This document shows positions 53,821 through 61,423 of a stretch of 64,000 nucleotides of DNA, piece after piece. Position numbers and translations under genes: made by a program. The stretch is from contig NZ_SMBP01000013.1 in the NCBI RefSeq assembly GCF_004341945.1, positions 1-64,000 of the forward strand, given 5' to 3'. The notes below the pieces were generated by a model. That model did no database searches. It was given only the letters and a program-made list of their open reading frames with translations, and had not been told where the DNA came from. Position 1 is the first letter of the stretch, and the number at the start of each line of letters is the position of its first letter. This DNA comes from Longicatena caecimuris (GTDB taxonomy: Bacteria > Bacillota_I > Bacilli_A > Erysipelotrichales > Erysipelotrichaceae).

Positions 53821-53874
53821 TAAGTCTTAAGGATGGATTTATCGAATTTGTTATCTATCCATAAGACTTTTTAT
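53821..53874 (+). terminator. intrinsic terminator of the GNAT-unknown gene pair
   Basis: AAGTCTT (53822-53828) and ATGGAT (about 53832-53837) pair with ATCCAT (53857-53862) and AAGACTT (53863-53869), followed by TTTTA. It has a bulge but is long. Confidence 0.7.
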
Positions 53875-54215
53875 TATCTTTTATTGTATGGGATAAATGA
53901 AAAAGGCTAGCTTTGACATAGGGGATGAAAGCAAACTTATTAACAAAACAGTACAAAAGATCATGTAAAAGAACATCAGTTTTGATATTCTTGAAATGGA
54001 AATGAAGTAATGATTTTTTGGAAAAAGCTGCAGTGAATTTTTATGAAATTACAAAAAGCAGCTATGAGATAGGATAGCAGCTTGGTAAGTATTACTTAAA
54101 ACCAAGCGTTTAAGCGATATCAGCGTTTCTATTTTATATTTTGCAATAGTATAAAAAGCTTGTTTCAAATAGCTTACTTACATACTTACGACACATTATC
54201 ACGAATCTTGATTAG

Positions 54216-54244
54216 ACATATCTTGATAAGATTTTTCATATACT
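54216..54244 (+). promoter_or_regulatory. candidate SigE-type promoter of sigK
   Basis: ACATATCT (54216-54223) and CATATACT (54237-54244), 13 bp apart, resemble SigE -35 (xATATx) and -10 (CATAxxxT) elements. sigK is SigE-dependent in Bacillus. The -10 lies only 17 nt before the chosen ATG, so the transcript would begin about at the ribosome binding site; this is a weak point. Confidence 0.35.
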
Positions 54245-54261
54245 GACAATAGGTGATGGAA

Positions 54262-54996
54262 ATGCTGTTTCCGATATTTGAGATTTTAAGCAGTGCTCTT
54301 GGATATGTCGGCTATATACGTTCAAATTCTTTTTTACAACCTTTAGATAAAGAAGAAGAAGCACATTGTATTGCCGGCTTAAGCTTGCAGGATGAGGAAT
54401 GTCGTAATAAATTAATTGAACATAATTTGCGACTAGTAGCTCATATCGTAAAAAAGTATGATATCAAAAAAGAACAAACAGAAGATTTAATAAGCATTGG
54501 AACTATAGGTTTAATCAAAGCAATTGACTCTTTTAAACCAGAAAAAGGGCATAAATTAACTACGTATGCTTCGCGTTGTATAGAAAACGAAATATTGATG
54601 TATTTACGTAGTTCTAAAAATTATTTTCAGAATGTATCGCTTAATGATCCTATTGCAACGGATAAGGATGGAAGTGAGATTACGCTGATTGATGCAATCA
54701 GTTCTCCGCAAGAAACAAGTATCATTGAAGATATGGTCGTTGAAGATAATATCAGTAAACTAAAACAATTTCTACATGTTTTAGATTCCAGGGAATTGGA
54801 AATCATTACGAAACGATTTGGTTTATACGGTGTAGAAGAAGAAACGCAGCGAGAAATTGCCAAGCAATTGCATATTTCCAGATCATATGTTTCACGTATT
54901 GAAAAAAGAGCTTTTATGAAATTGTATCGTGAGTTTCAAAAAGAAGAAGCAAAGCATGGCGAAAAAGAACCACGGATTAATATATTTAAAGAATAA
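54262..54996 (+). CDS. sigK: sporulation sigma factor SigK (intact gene)
   Basis: The late mother-cell sigma factor. The sequence follows Bacillus SigK closely: a hydrophobic pro-peptide (about 1-20, LFPIFEILSSALGYVGYIRSNSF), then QPLDKEEEAHCI, NKLIEHNLRLVAHIVKKYD, DLISIGTIGLIKAIDSF, LTTYASRCIENEILMYLRSSKN, VSLNDPIATDKDGSEITLIDAI and region 4 TQREIAKQLHISRSYVSRIEKRAFMKL. 244 aa, unbroken, so no skin element interrupts it here. The first in-frame GTG (54253) lies in AGGTGATGG; I choose ATG 54262. Confidence 0.93.
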   Translation: MLFPIFEILSSALGYVGYIRSNSFLQPLDKEEEAHCIAGLSLQDEECRNKLIEHNLRLVAHIVKKYDIKKEQTEDLISIGTIGLIKAIDSFKPEKGHKLTTYASRCIENEILMYLRSSKNYFQNVSLNDPIATDKDGSEITLIDAISSPQETSIIEDMVVEDNISKLKQFLHVLDSRELEIITKRFGLYGVEEETQREIAKQLHISRSYVSRIEKRAFMKLYREFQKEEAKHGEKEPRINIFKE

Positions 54997-54998
54997 AA

Positions 54999-55046
54999 AA
55001 CCTGAGAACAGTATAACATTTGAAATGTCTCTGTTCTCAGGTTTTT
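54999..55046. terminator. bidirectional terminator between sigK and the M42 peptidase gene
   Basis: AACCTGAGAACAG (54999-55011) and CTGTTCTCAGGTT (55031-55043) form a perfect 13 bp stem with A and T runs outside. Confidence 0.93.
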
Positions 55047-55053
55047 ATATAGT

Positions 55054-56088
55054 TTATTTGCTTAATAGATAGGCATATAATAATTTTGCCGTTTCAACAA
55101 CACTATCAATATGACAGCGTTCCATTCCATGACTTGAAAAACATCCCATGCCAAAGGCGGCAGCATATACATTATTACCAGCACGTATTGCGGCACTGGC
55201 ATCTGTTCCATAATGATAAAAAACATCCACACAATAATGAATATTGTTTGTTTTTGCTAATTGGATAAGCTTACTGGTCAAGCCGCGATCATAGGGTGTA
55301 TAATTATCCTTCGCGCAAATGGATACGCCATATTCATCTCCTAAATGATCTGGACCAATCAAGCCGATATCCAAAGCTACATATTCTTCAACCTCAGGAG
55401 GCAGCCAAGCACCACCATGTCCGATTTCTTCATAAAAGGGGAAAGCAAAGAGCACATTGTAATATGGCTTTTTCTGCGCTTTTTGTAAATTCTCCAGTAC
55501 GGCAAAGACAGCACCTACTGCCGCTTTGTCATCTATATGGCGTGACTTGATAAACCCTTTTTCGGTATAATGATAATTTGGATCAATGGAGATGATATCA
55601 CCATGTTCAATACCTAAGGCACGAACATCTTGTGCACACTTGACATGCTCATCTAATACGACCATCATATTACGTTCTTCGCGAACAGCACTTCGTGCAT
55701 CATCAAATACGTGTGTGGAATGTGAAGTACAAGCAACCAATCCGCTATAGCATTTGCCATCGCGAGTATGAACATGCACACATTCTCCATCAATGTTATT
55801 ATAGTTAATGCCACCTAAATTACGCAGTGCCAATGTACCATCCTCATTGATATGACGTATCATCAAACCAATGGTATCTAAATGTGCACCCACACATATG
55901 GTTTTTTCTGGATGTTCACCTTCTACTTTAATATAGATGGTGCGCTTGCGATCATAACTGACCGCATAGCCAAATTCTGTAGCTAAGGCTTCCATGACGG
56001 GTGTGATTTCTTCATAATAGCTGACAGGGCTTGGCGTTTCTATCAGTTTTTTGGTTACACGCTCAATTGTTTTCTTATTAATTTCCAT
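55054..56088 (-). CDS. M42-family metallo-aminopeptidase
   Basis: A 344 aa cytosolic aminopeptidase of the glutamyl-aminopeptidase/endoglucanase M family, forming large dodecamers in known members. Metal and catalytic residues are in VGAHLDTIG (His and Asp), SRHIDDKAAVG (bridging Asp), FYEEIGHGG (catalytic Glu and metal Glu), YVALDIGLIGP (Asp) and CFSSHGMERCHIDS (C-terminal His). AGGAGG is absent; the start ATG 56088 follows AAGAGGTAATC. Convergent with sigK, sharing the terminator. Confidence 0.9.
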   Translation of the reverse strand: MEINKKTIERVTKKLIETPSPVSYYEEITPVMEALATEFGYAVSYDRKRTIYIKVEGEHPEKTICVGAHLDTIGLMIRHINEDGTLALRNLGGINYNNIDGECVHVHTRDGKCYSGLVACTSHSTHVFDDARSAVREERNMMVVLDEHVKCAQDVRALGIEHGDIISIDPNYHYTEKGFIKSRHIDDKAAVGAVFAVLENLQKAQKKPYYNVLFAFPFYEEIGHGGAWLPPEVEEYVALDIGLIGPDHLGDEYGVSICAKDNYTPYDRGLTSKLIQLAKTNNIHYCVDVFYHYGTDASAAIRAGNNVYAAAFGMGCFSSHGMERCHIDSVVETAKLLYAYLLSK

Positions 56089-56466
56089 ACAGATTACCTC
56101 TTTTCTGAAGATTATTTTAACAGTTTTTCAGAGGAGATACAAGTAAAGCTGAAAGCTGTGATGGTGATTATTAACAATTGTTAAAATTACGCGATATCCA
56201 ATTTTTCTCAATGTGAAACTACGTAGTTTGATAAGAGAGCCTTAGGAAAGAAAAGGTAAGTTTTTGTTAAAACCACAGGGGAGCTTTGATCCTGAAAACA
56301 GTAGTCTAATGTATGTATATTGCAATAGAATAAGCTTTTGCCATATGCTTAAAAGCAGCACCATGAAAAAGCCATGTATTAACTATATCAGTATCTGTGA
56401 TATAGAAGTGATCATAGGATTATTTTTGTTGTATTCTTGGATATTTCATAAAATAAAAAATAGGTG

Positions 56467-56495
56467 TTGCAAACGCTTCCATACCTTGCTATACT
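56467..56495 (+). promoter_or_regulatory. promoter of the PTS-psuG operon with overlapping cre-like site
   Basis: TTGCAA (56467-56472), 17 bp spacer and TATACT (56490-56495) make a strong SigA promoter. TGCAAACGCTTCCA (56468-56481) matches the CcpA cre consensus TGWAANCGNTNWCA at 12 of 14 positions and covers the -35, so repression in the presence of preferred sugars is expected. Confidence 0.75.
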
Positions 56496-56508
56496 ATACA
56501 TGTATAAA

Positions 56509-56552
56509 GGTTAGCGAATTAAGGAATCAATCCATTTACTTAATGCTAGACC
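56509..56552 (+). promoter_or_regulatory. candidate antiterminator (RAT-like) hairpin
   Basis: GGT-TAGC-ATTAAG (56509-56523) pairs with CTTAAT-GCTA-ACC (56539-56552), with small bulges. Its last bases (CC, 56551-56552) are shared with the terminator stem, so the two structures compete. This is the layout of leaders controlled by BglG/LicT proteins, one of which is encoded two genes downstream. The hairpin is longer than classical RATs, and the sequence match to them is poor. Confidence 0.55.
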
Positions 56553-56582
56553 ACATCATATATTTGATGTGGCCTTTTTTTT
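56550..56582 (+). terminator. leader terminator of the PTS-psuG operon
   Basis: CCACATCA (56551-56558) and TGATGTGG (56565-56572) form an 8 bp stem followed by CCTTTTTTTT. It lies between the promoter and the first gene, so readthrough is needed for expression. Confidence 0.85.
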
Positions 56583-56602
56583 GTTCTCTGGAGGTATGAA
56601 GA

Positions 56603-57094
56603 ATGCGAATTTCGATATTTAAAAATCAAAAAGTAAACGAAACAGAAATCGTTTCACCGTGTGAAGGTAAGTTAAAACGTTTAGAAACATCTAATGATGA
56701 AGTTTTTGCATTAAAAACACTTGGCGAAGGATTCTTTGTAAGAGCCAGTGATTCACAGATTTATGCTCCTGTTTCAGGTGTTGTTACATCAATCTTTCCG
56801 ACTAAACATGCCATCGGAATACAAACAAAGAATGGAATGGATGTAATGTTACATATTGGTGTAGATACAGTAAAACTACAGAAAAATACGATTGAAAGTA
56901 GGTTACAGGTACATGACGTAGTAAAAAAAATGCAGCCTATATGTGAGATAGATCTTATCACATTTAAAAAATTGGGGATACTACCGGATGTTTATGTATT
57001 TGTCACAAACAGTGCTGAATATGATATCAAAGCAATTAGAGAAGAACAGGATATTTATGAGGGGGATGTTGTATTGAAATGTATTAGGAGGTAA
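56603..57094 (+). CDS. PTS glucose-type EIIA component
   Basis: A 163 aa cytoplasmic phosphocarrier of the Glc family (Crr-like). The fold motifs APVSGVVTSIFPTKHAIGIQTKNGMDVMLHIGVDTV contain both active-site histidines (the phosphoacceptor in MLHIGVDT and the partner in the KHAIGI segment). It passes phosphate from HPr to the EIIB domain of the EIIBC two genes downstream. GGAGG precedes ATG 56603; the next gene follows after 5 bp. As a free-standing EIIA it serves an EIIBC without its own A domain. Confidence 0.94.
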   Translation: MRISIFKNQKVNETEIVSPCEGKLKRLETSNDEVFALKTLGEGFFVRASDSQIYAPVSGVVTSIFPTKHAIGIQTKNGMDVMLHIGVDTVKLQKNTIESRLQVHDVVKKMQPICEIDLITFKKLGILPDVYVFVTNSAEYDIKAIREEQDIYEGDVVLKCIRR

Positions 57095-57099
57095 TTACA

Positions 57100-57960
57100 A
57101 TGAAATACTTCTATCTAAAATCGATTAACAATAATGCTATTAGCGCAATGGATGAACATCATCACGAAGTGATTATCTTAGGGAAAGCAATAGGTATTAA
57201 ATGTAATCGAACAATCCATTCACTTGTGGATAAACAACTTATCGAGCGTATCTTTGTTAGTGATACTAGTAATAAAAAATATATCGAAACCATTTTGAAT
57301 AAAATGCCTTATGCATTATTTATGATCGTTGAGAAAGTCATTAAAACAGCGGAAGAAGATTTACAAACGAAATTTAAAGACGTGTTGTATCTATCGCTTT
57401 TAGATCACATATACTTCGCCTATACGACATGGCAAGATAAACAGAAAATAGAGAATCCATTGCTAAATGAAATTAAGATGTTTCATACGAATGAGTTTCA
57501 TGCCGCATTACATTCCATTGCTATCATCAATCAAGCGTTACATACAGATTTTGATGAACATGAAGCAGCCTTTCTTGCTTTTCACTATATCAATGCGTTA
57601 TCTAATTTAAGCAGTTTGCAAAACAAAACAATTATGAAGGATTTGGAAAGGACGGTAAATTATATAGATACATTAACAGATTATACACTTGATAAAAATT
57701 CATATTTATATGGAAGATTATTGATTCATTTAAAATGTTTATTCAATCGTCTTATTACGGATGAGAAGAAAACATTCGACAGGACGTTTATGGATGAGGT
57801 TTCACGTTCTTTAAAGATAGCACATGGGGAAGAATGGGAATATGCTGCTAAGATATCTGATTTTATGAAATCTGAACTGCACTTAAATGTAAGTGATGAA
57901 GAAGCGGCATATTTGACAATGCACATCGTCCCCATTTTAAAACAGAAGGGAGGAAAATAA
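57100..57960 (+). CDS. BglG/LicT/SacT-family transcription antiterminator
   Basis: A 286 aa RNA-binding regulator. The N-terminal CAT domain (about 1-58: FYLKSINNNAISAMDEHHHEVIILGKAIGIKC) binds a RAT hairpin; PRD1 (about 70-170, with LLDHIYFAY and DEHEAAFLAFHYINAL) and PRD2 (about 180-286, with SDEEAAYLTMHIVPIL) carry the phosphorylatable histidines. PTS phosphorylation should make its activity depend on substrate transport. The expected target is the leader at 56509-56582, so the operon is autoregulated. AGGAGGTAA precedes ATG 57100. Confidence 0.94.
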   Translation: MKYFYLKSINNNAISAMDEHHHEVIILGKAIGIKCNRTIHSLVDKQLIERIFVSDTSNKKYIETILNKMPYALFMIVEKVIKTAEEDLQTKFKDVLYLSLLDHIYFAYTTWQDKQKIENPLLNEIKMFHTNEFHAALHSIAIINQALHTDFDEHEAAFLAFHYINALSNLSSLQNKTIMKDLERTVNYIDTLTDYTLDKNSYLYGRLLIHLKCLFNRLITDEKKTFDRTFMDEVSRSLKIAHGEEWEYAAKISDFMKSELHLNVSDEEAAYLTMHIVPILKQKGGK

Positions 57961-58032
57961 AAAAATTATACAGTATGTTTATATGTTGATGTCATAAAAA
58001 GGTTAGCAGTAGAAAGAGAGAGGTGTAAAAAC

Positions 58033-59412
58033 ATGGCAGACTTTAAAAACATGGCAAAGGAAATTTTGAATTGTATTGGTGGAGTAGATAATATCAAAGA
58101 AATGTCACATTGTATGACACGACTACGTCTTAATTTGAAGGATGATGCGAAAGTTAAAAAGAATGAATTGGAAAAAATTGAGGGTGTGATGCGGGTTGTC
58201 GTCATAGGTGGACAATATCAAGTCGTATTGGGTGGAATTGTAGATGAGGTGTTTGCAGAAGCAAGTACACTAGTTGGTGATACTGTAGATGTAAATAAAG
58301 AAATGATTCAGGAAAATTTAGATGCGGATGTTCCTAAAAAAAGTAAATTCATTGAAAATCTGATAGCATTATTATCCGGAATTGTCAGTCCTATTATACC
58401 GGCAATGTTGGCAGCCGGTTTCATTACGGCTTTGGCGAAACTTGCAGTACTCGCTGGGGTATCAGAAACAAATACGACGATCCAAATATTGAGTGTTGCA
58501 GGTGATGTCTTATATGGCTTTTTCCCTATTTTTATTGGCTGGTCAGCAGCTAAATATTTTAAGGCGAATATATCCATTACATTAATGGTAGTTGGATTAT
58601 TGGTATATCCTAATTTTTCGGCAATATTTGCCAATGCGACAAGCGTCAATTTTTTAGGGATACCAGTAACCAATGTTTATTATGGTAGTTCCATTTTACC
58701 AGCAATCTGTTCGGCCTATTTGATATCTAAATGTGAATTTATTTTACGTAAAATACTTCCAAATGCCTTACGCAGTATCTTTGTTCCGTTTCTGAGTGCA
58801 TTAATCGTAATTCCTTTACTTATTGTTGTGATTGGCCCTATAGGGGTATGGGGTGGAGAATTGTTTGCGAATTTGTTTAGATCGACATATGAGTTGAGCC
58901 CTGTATTAGCAGGTGCTATCATAGGCGGAATCTGGCAAATATTGATTATCTTTGGTATGCACATCGCTATTCTAGGGCTTGTATCTGCGCCTAATATCGC
59001 AATGTATGGAAGAGATATGATTATTATGACGCATGCGCCATCTTTGATTTGTCAAATTACAGCCGGGTTAGCTGTTGCTTTAAAAGCAAAAGATAAGAAA
59101 ATAAAGAAAAATGCACTAACCTTAAGTTTAACATCATTTTTTTCAGGTAACGTCATTGAGCCTGTAATGTATGGTATAAACCTTAAATATAAAAAACCAT
59201 TTATCGCAGTATGTATAGGTGGTGCTATTGGCGGCGCAATTACTGGAGCAGCAGGAGCTGGAACAGTGGCAGCGGTAGCACTAAGTATTTATACATTCCC
59301 AGTCTATTTGGGAGCAGGTTTTGGCGGTTTGATGTTAGGCTGTGTTGTTGGTGGCCTCATAACTTTTGTTTTAACTTATTTGATGGGAATTGATGAAAAG
59401 GAGAATGCATAG
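58033..59412 (+). CDS. PTS EIIBC permease (glucose superfamily, beta-glucoside-like)
   Basis: A 459 aa membrane transporter-kinase. The EIIB domain (about 1-85) has the phosphocysteine Cys27 in MSHCMTRLRLNL; the EIIC domain (about 105-450) has about 10 TM segments, with ALLSGIVSPIIPAMLAAGF, GIWQILIIFGMHIAILGL and SGNVIEPVMYGINLKYKKPF. The lack of an EIIA domain matches the separate EIIA gene. Relatives transport beta-glucosides, sucrose, trehalose or MurNAc, so the sugar is not settled; the neighbouring psuG suggests a nucleoside-like substrate. AGAGGTG precedes ATG 58033. Confidence 0.93.
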   Translation: MADFKNMAKEILNCIGGVDNIKEMSHCMTRLRLNLKDDAKVKKNELEKIEGVMRVVVIGGQYQVVLGGIVDEVFAEASTLVGDTVDVNKEMIQENLDADVPKKSKFIENLIALLSGIVSPIIPAMLAAGFITALAKLAVLAGVSETNTTIQILSVAGDVLYGFFPIFIGWSAAKYFKANISITLMVVGLLVYPNFSAIFANATSVNFLGIPVTNVYYGSSILPAICSAYLISKCEFILRKILPNALRSIFVPFLSALIVIPLLIVVIGPIGVWGGELFANLFRSTYELSPVLAGAIIGGIWQILIIFGMHIAILGLVSAPNIAMYGRDMIIMTHAPSLICQITAGLAVALKAKDKKIKKNALTLSLTSFFSGNVIEPVMYGINLKYKKPFIAVCIGGAIGGAITGAAGAGTVAAVALSIYTFPVYLGAGFGGLMLGCVVGGLITFVLTYLMGIDEKENA

Positions 59413-59414
59413 TA

Positions 59415-60371
59415 ATGAAAAATCGAGTAAAAGATATTGCATTTCAATCAGCTGATCATGTAATAGAAGAAATACGCAATATGAATGTCAAGGGAGGAAG
59501 TCCTTTTGGTAGAGCAGCTGCTTGGGCATTTAAGCTTGCTTTGCAACAAGAGGATTTAAAAACTTTTAGCGAAATCAAAACACGGTTCACCTATTTAAAA
59601 AAACAGATGTATGAATTAAAGCCAACAATGGCAACAATTTATAATAGCTGTGAAGCCATTATGCAAGAATTAGATGAAACGATGGAAGTAAACATACTAA
59701 AAGAAAAGGTGATTCACTTATGTGATAATATTATTGAACAATCGTTTGTAGCTGTAGAAAAAGTCGGGGAAATTGGATCTCATCTTATTCATGATCATGA
59801 TGTTGTTTTGATGCACAGCTATAGTAGTACATTGATGGGAATCTTTCAATCAGCAGCAAATGACAAGAAACGCTTTAAGGTTATTTGTACGGAATCAAGG
59901 CCTTTACGTGAATCACGAAATGCTGTGAATGTATTAACTCGATTAGGTATTGAAACGATGTTTATTTCAGATGCATCGGTATACGAGTTTATGAATGAGG
60001 CAGATATGATCATTATGGGAGCAGACACACTTTGTACCAATGGCGATGTTGCGAACAAGATGGGGAGTGCGCAAATTGCGCGTCTTGCACAAAGTTGCAA
60101 GATACCAGTTTATTTTGCAAGTGAATTATATAAACTTGATATAAGAACCTTAAATGGTGAAAAAGTGATTTTAGAAAGAAGAGACAAATGCGAGCTCGTA
60201 GATGAAGATGATTTTAAGGATTTTGATCAAGTAGAAGTCATAAACCAATTTTTCGATCTGACACCAGCAAGCGATATAACAGGAATCGTTACGGAATTCG
60301 GTGTTCTGCATCCATCCCAGATGTTGCAATACTGGTCAAAATTATGGGATAACATTAAGGAGGGTGAATAA
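59415..60371 (+). CDS. eIF2B-alpha/ribose-1,5-bisphosphate isomerase-like protein
   Basis: A 318 aa Rossmann-like protein of the IF-2B superfamily, which includes the aldose-1-phosphate isomerases MtnA and R15P isomerase. FKVICTESRPLRESR (about 154-168) carries Cys158, and IIMGADTLCTNGDVANKMGS (about 199-218) carries Asp204. A Cys and an Asp at these positions are the catalytic pair in the isomerases, so enzymatic activity is likely. The true substrate is unknown; in this operon a pentose phosphate from psuG-type cleavage is plausible. It begins 2 bp after the EIIBC stop and ends 2 bp before psuG. Confidence 0.82.
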   Translation: MKNRVKDIAFQSADHVIEEIRNMNVKGGSPFGRAAAWAFKLALQQEDLKTFSEIKTRFTYLKKQMYELKPTMATIYNSCEAIMQELDETMEVNILKEKVIHLCDNIIEQSFVAVEKVGEIGSHLIHDHDVVLMHSYSSTLMGIFQSAANDKKRFKVICTESRPLRESRNAVNVLTRLGIETMFISDASVYEFMNEADMIIMGADTLCTNGDVANKMGSAQIARLAQSCKIPVYFASELYKLDIRTLNGEKVILERRDKCELVDEDDFKDFDQVEVINQFFDLTPASDITGIVTEFGVLHPSQMLQYWSKLWDNIKEGE

Positions 60372-60373
60372 AT

Positions 60374-61282
60374 ATGAATGCATTTTTAGATATAAAAGAT
60401 GAGGTGCTGAAAGCAATTGAAGGTAATAAAGCAGTCGTGGCTTTAGAATCAACAATTATTTCACATGGAATGCCGTATCCCCAAAATGTGGAAATGGCGA
60501 AAAATTGTGAAGCTATTATCCGTGAGCAAGGGGCAGTACCAGCAACCATAGCAATTATGGATGGAAAAATTAAAATTGGTTTAAATGATGAAGATTTACA
60601 AACATTGGCAACCGCAAAGGATGTTGCGAAAGTTTCACGTAGAGATTTGGCTCAGGTTTTATCTGAAAAGAAAATAGGCGCTACTACGGTTGCAACTACG
60701 ATGATATGTGCGAAACTTGCTGGTATTAAATTTTTTGTGACAGGCGGAATAGGTGGAATTCATCGTGGATATGAACAGACACTAGATGTTTCAGCTGATT
60801 TAGAAGAGCTTGCACAAACGGATGTTAACGTTATTTGCGCAGGGGCGAAGTCAATCTTAGACTTGCCGAGAACATTAGAATATCTTGAAACGAAGGGGGT
60901 TTGCGTCGTAGGATATAAAACAGATTATTTACCACAATTTTTTACTGCTGAAAGTGAGTATAAATTAAACACGAGAATGGATTGTGTTGAAGATATCAGT
61001 GCCTTAATACATACAAAAGAGAAACTAGGTTTACAAGGTGGCATTTTAATCACCAATCCTATTCCTAAGGAAGATTCTATGGATAAGGCATATATTGATT
61101 CTTTGATTTTGCAAGCTGTAAAAGAAGCTGATGAAAAAGGAATTAAAGGAAAAGCCGTTACACCTTTTCTGTTAGCTGAAATCGTTAAAAACAGTCATGG
61201 TGAAAGTCTTAAAGCAAATATTGCATTAGTATACAATAATGCAAAGCTAGGTGCAAAGCTGGCGGTTGAATATTTTAAATAG
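60374..61282 (+). CDS. psuG: pseudouridine-5'-phosphate glycosidase PsuG
   Basis: Cleaves the C-C bond of pseudouridine 5'-phosphate to uracil and ribose 5-phosphate (in characterised enzymes). The 302 aa family protein shows VALESTIISHGMPYPQN, GAVPATIAIMDGKIKIGL, KVSRRDLAQVL, GATTVATTMICAKLAGIKFFVTGGIGGIHRG and DVSADLEELAQTDVNVICAGAKSILDLPRTLEYLET. A lysine (VSRRD or ICAGAKSILD region) and Asp/Glu metal ligands are kept. No PsuK kinase gene is present in the window. GGAGGG precedes ATG 60374. Last gene of the operon, with a strong terminator after it. Confidence 0.96.
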   Translation: MNAFLDIKDEVLKAIEGNKAVVALESTIISHGMPYPQNVEMAKNCEAIIREQGAVPATIAIMDGKIKIGLNDEDLQTLATAKDVAKVSRRDLAQVLSEKKIGATTVATTMICAKLAGIKFFVTGGIGGIHRGYEQTLDVSADLEELAQTDVNVICAGAKSILDLPRTLEYLETKGVCVVGYKTDYLPQFFTAESEYKLNTRMDCVEDISALIHTKEKLGLQGGILITNPIPKEDSMDKAYIDSLILQAVKEADEKGIKGKAVTPFLLAEIVKNSHGESLKANIALVYNNAKLGAKLAVEYFK

Positions 61283-61295
61283 ATAATATGAATGT

Positions 61296-61326
61296 AGAGG
61301 AGATTGTACTTATCTCCTCTTTTTGA
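61296..61326 (+). terminator. intrinsic terminator of the PTS-psuG operon
   Basis: AGAGGAGAT (61296-61304) with ATCTCCTCT (61312-61320), followed by TTTTTG. Confidence 0.9.
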
Positions 61327-61361
61327 TGTCACAAACATTTCTTATTTTTTAATTATTTATC

Positions 61362-61406
61362 TTGCTAAATACGTAACAAGTTGCTATAATATGAGTAACT
61401 TGTTAC
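61362..61406 (+). promoter_or_regulatory. marR promoter overlapped by a perfect palindrome (operator)
   Basis: TTGCTA (61362-61367) and TATAAT (61385-61390) with a 17 bp spacer are the promoter. GTAACAAGTT (61373-61382) and AACTTGTTAC (61397-61406) are a perfect 10 bp inverted repeat around the -10. Binding here by the MarR protein encoded just downstream would repress its own operon. Confidence 0.85.
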
Positions 61407-61423
61407 TAATAAAGGAGATAAAC

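Larger units (their letters stand above)
53677..54261 (+). other. about 585 bp intergenic region before sigK
   Basis: Contains the terminator at 53821-53874, a stretch with no supported gene (53880-54180), and the candidate sigK promoter at its right end. The A/T content is high. Short repeats of AGCAGCTAT / ATAGCAGCT occur at about 54056-54085 but do not form a clean hairpin. Confidence 0.4.
56089..56602 (+). other. about 510 bp intergenic region holding the PTS operon control region
   Basis: 56089-56450 shows no supported gene. The operon promoter, cre-like site and antiterminator/terminator leader occupy 56465-56582 and are listed separately. A 111-codon frame (56264-56599) runs through these control elements and is treated as chance. 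Confidence 0.5.

Noticed and set aside
56264-56599. 111-codon frame before the PTS EIIA gene
   Set aside because: It covers the promoter, cre-like site and antiterminator/terminator; the control elements are better supported than the frame.
57961-58032. second antiterminator before EIIBC (GGTTAGC is repeated here)
   Set aside because: Only a 7-base match to the upstream hairpin; no pairing arm or terminator follows.
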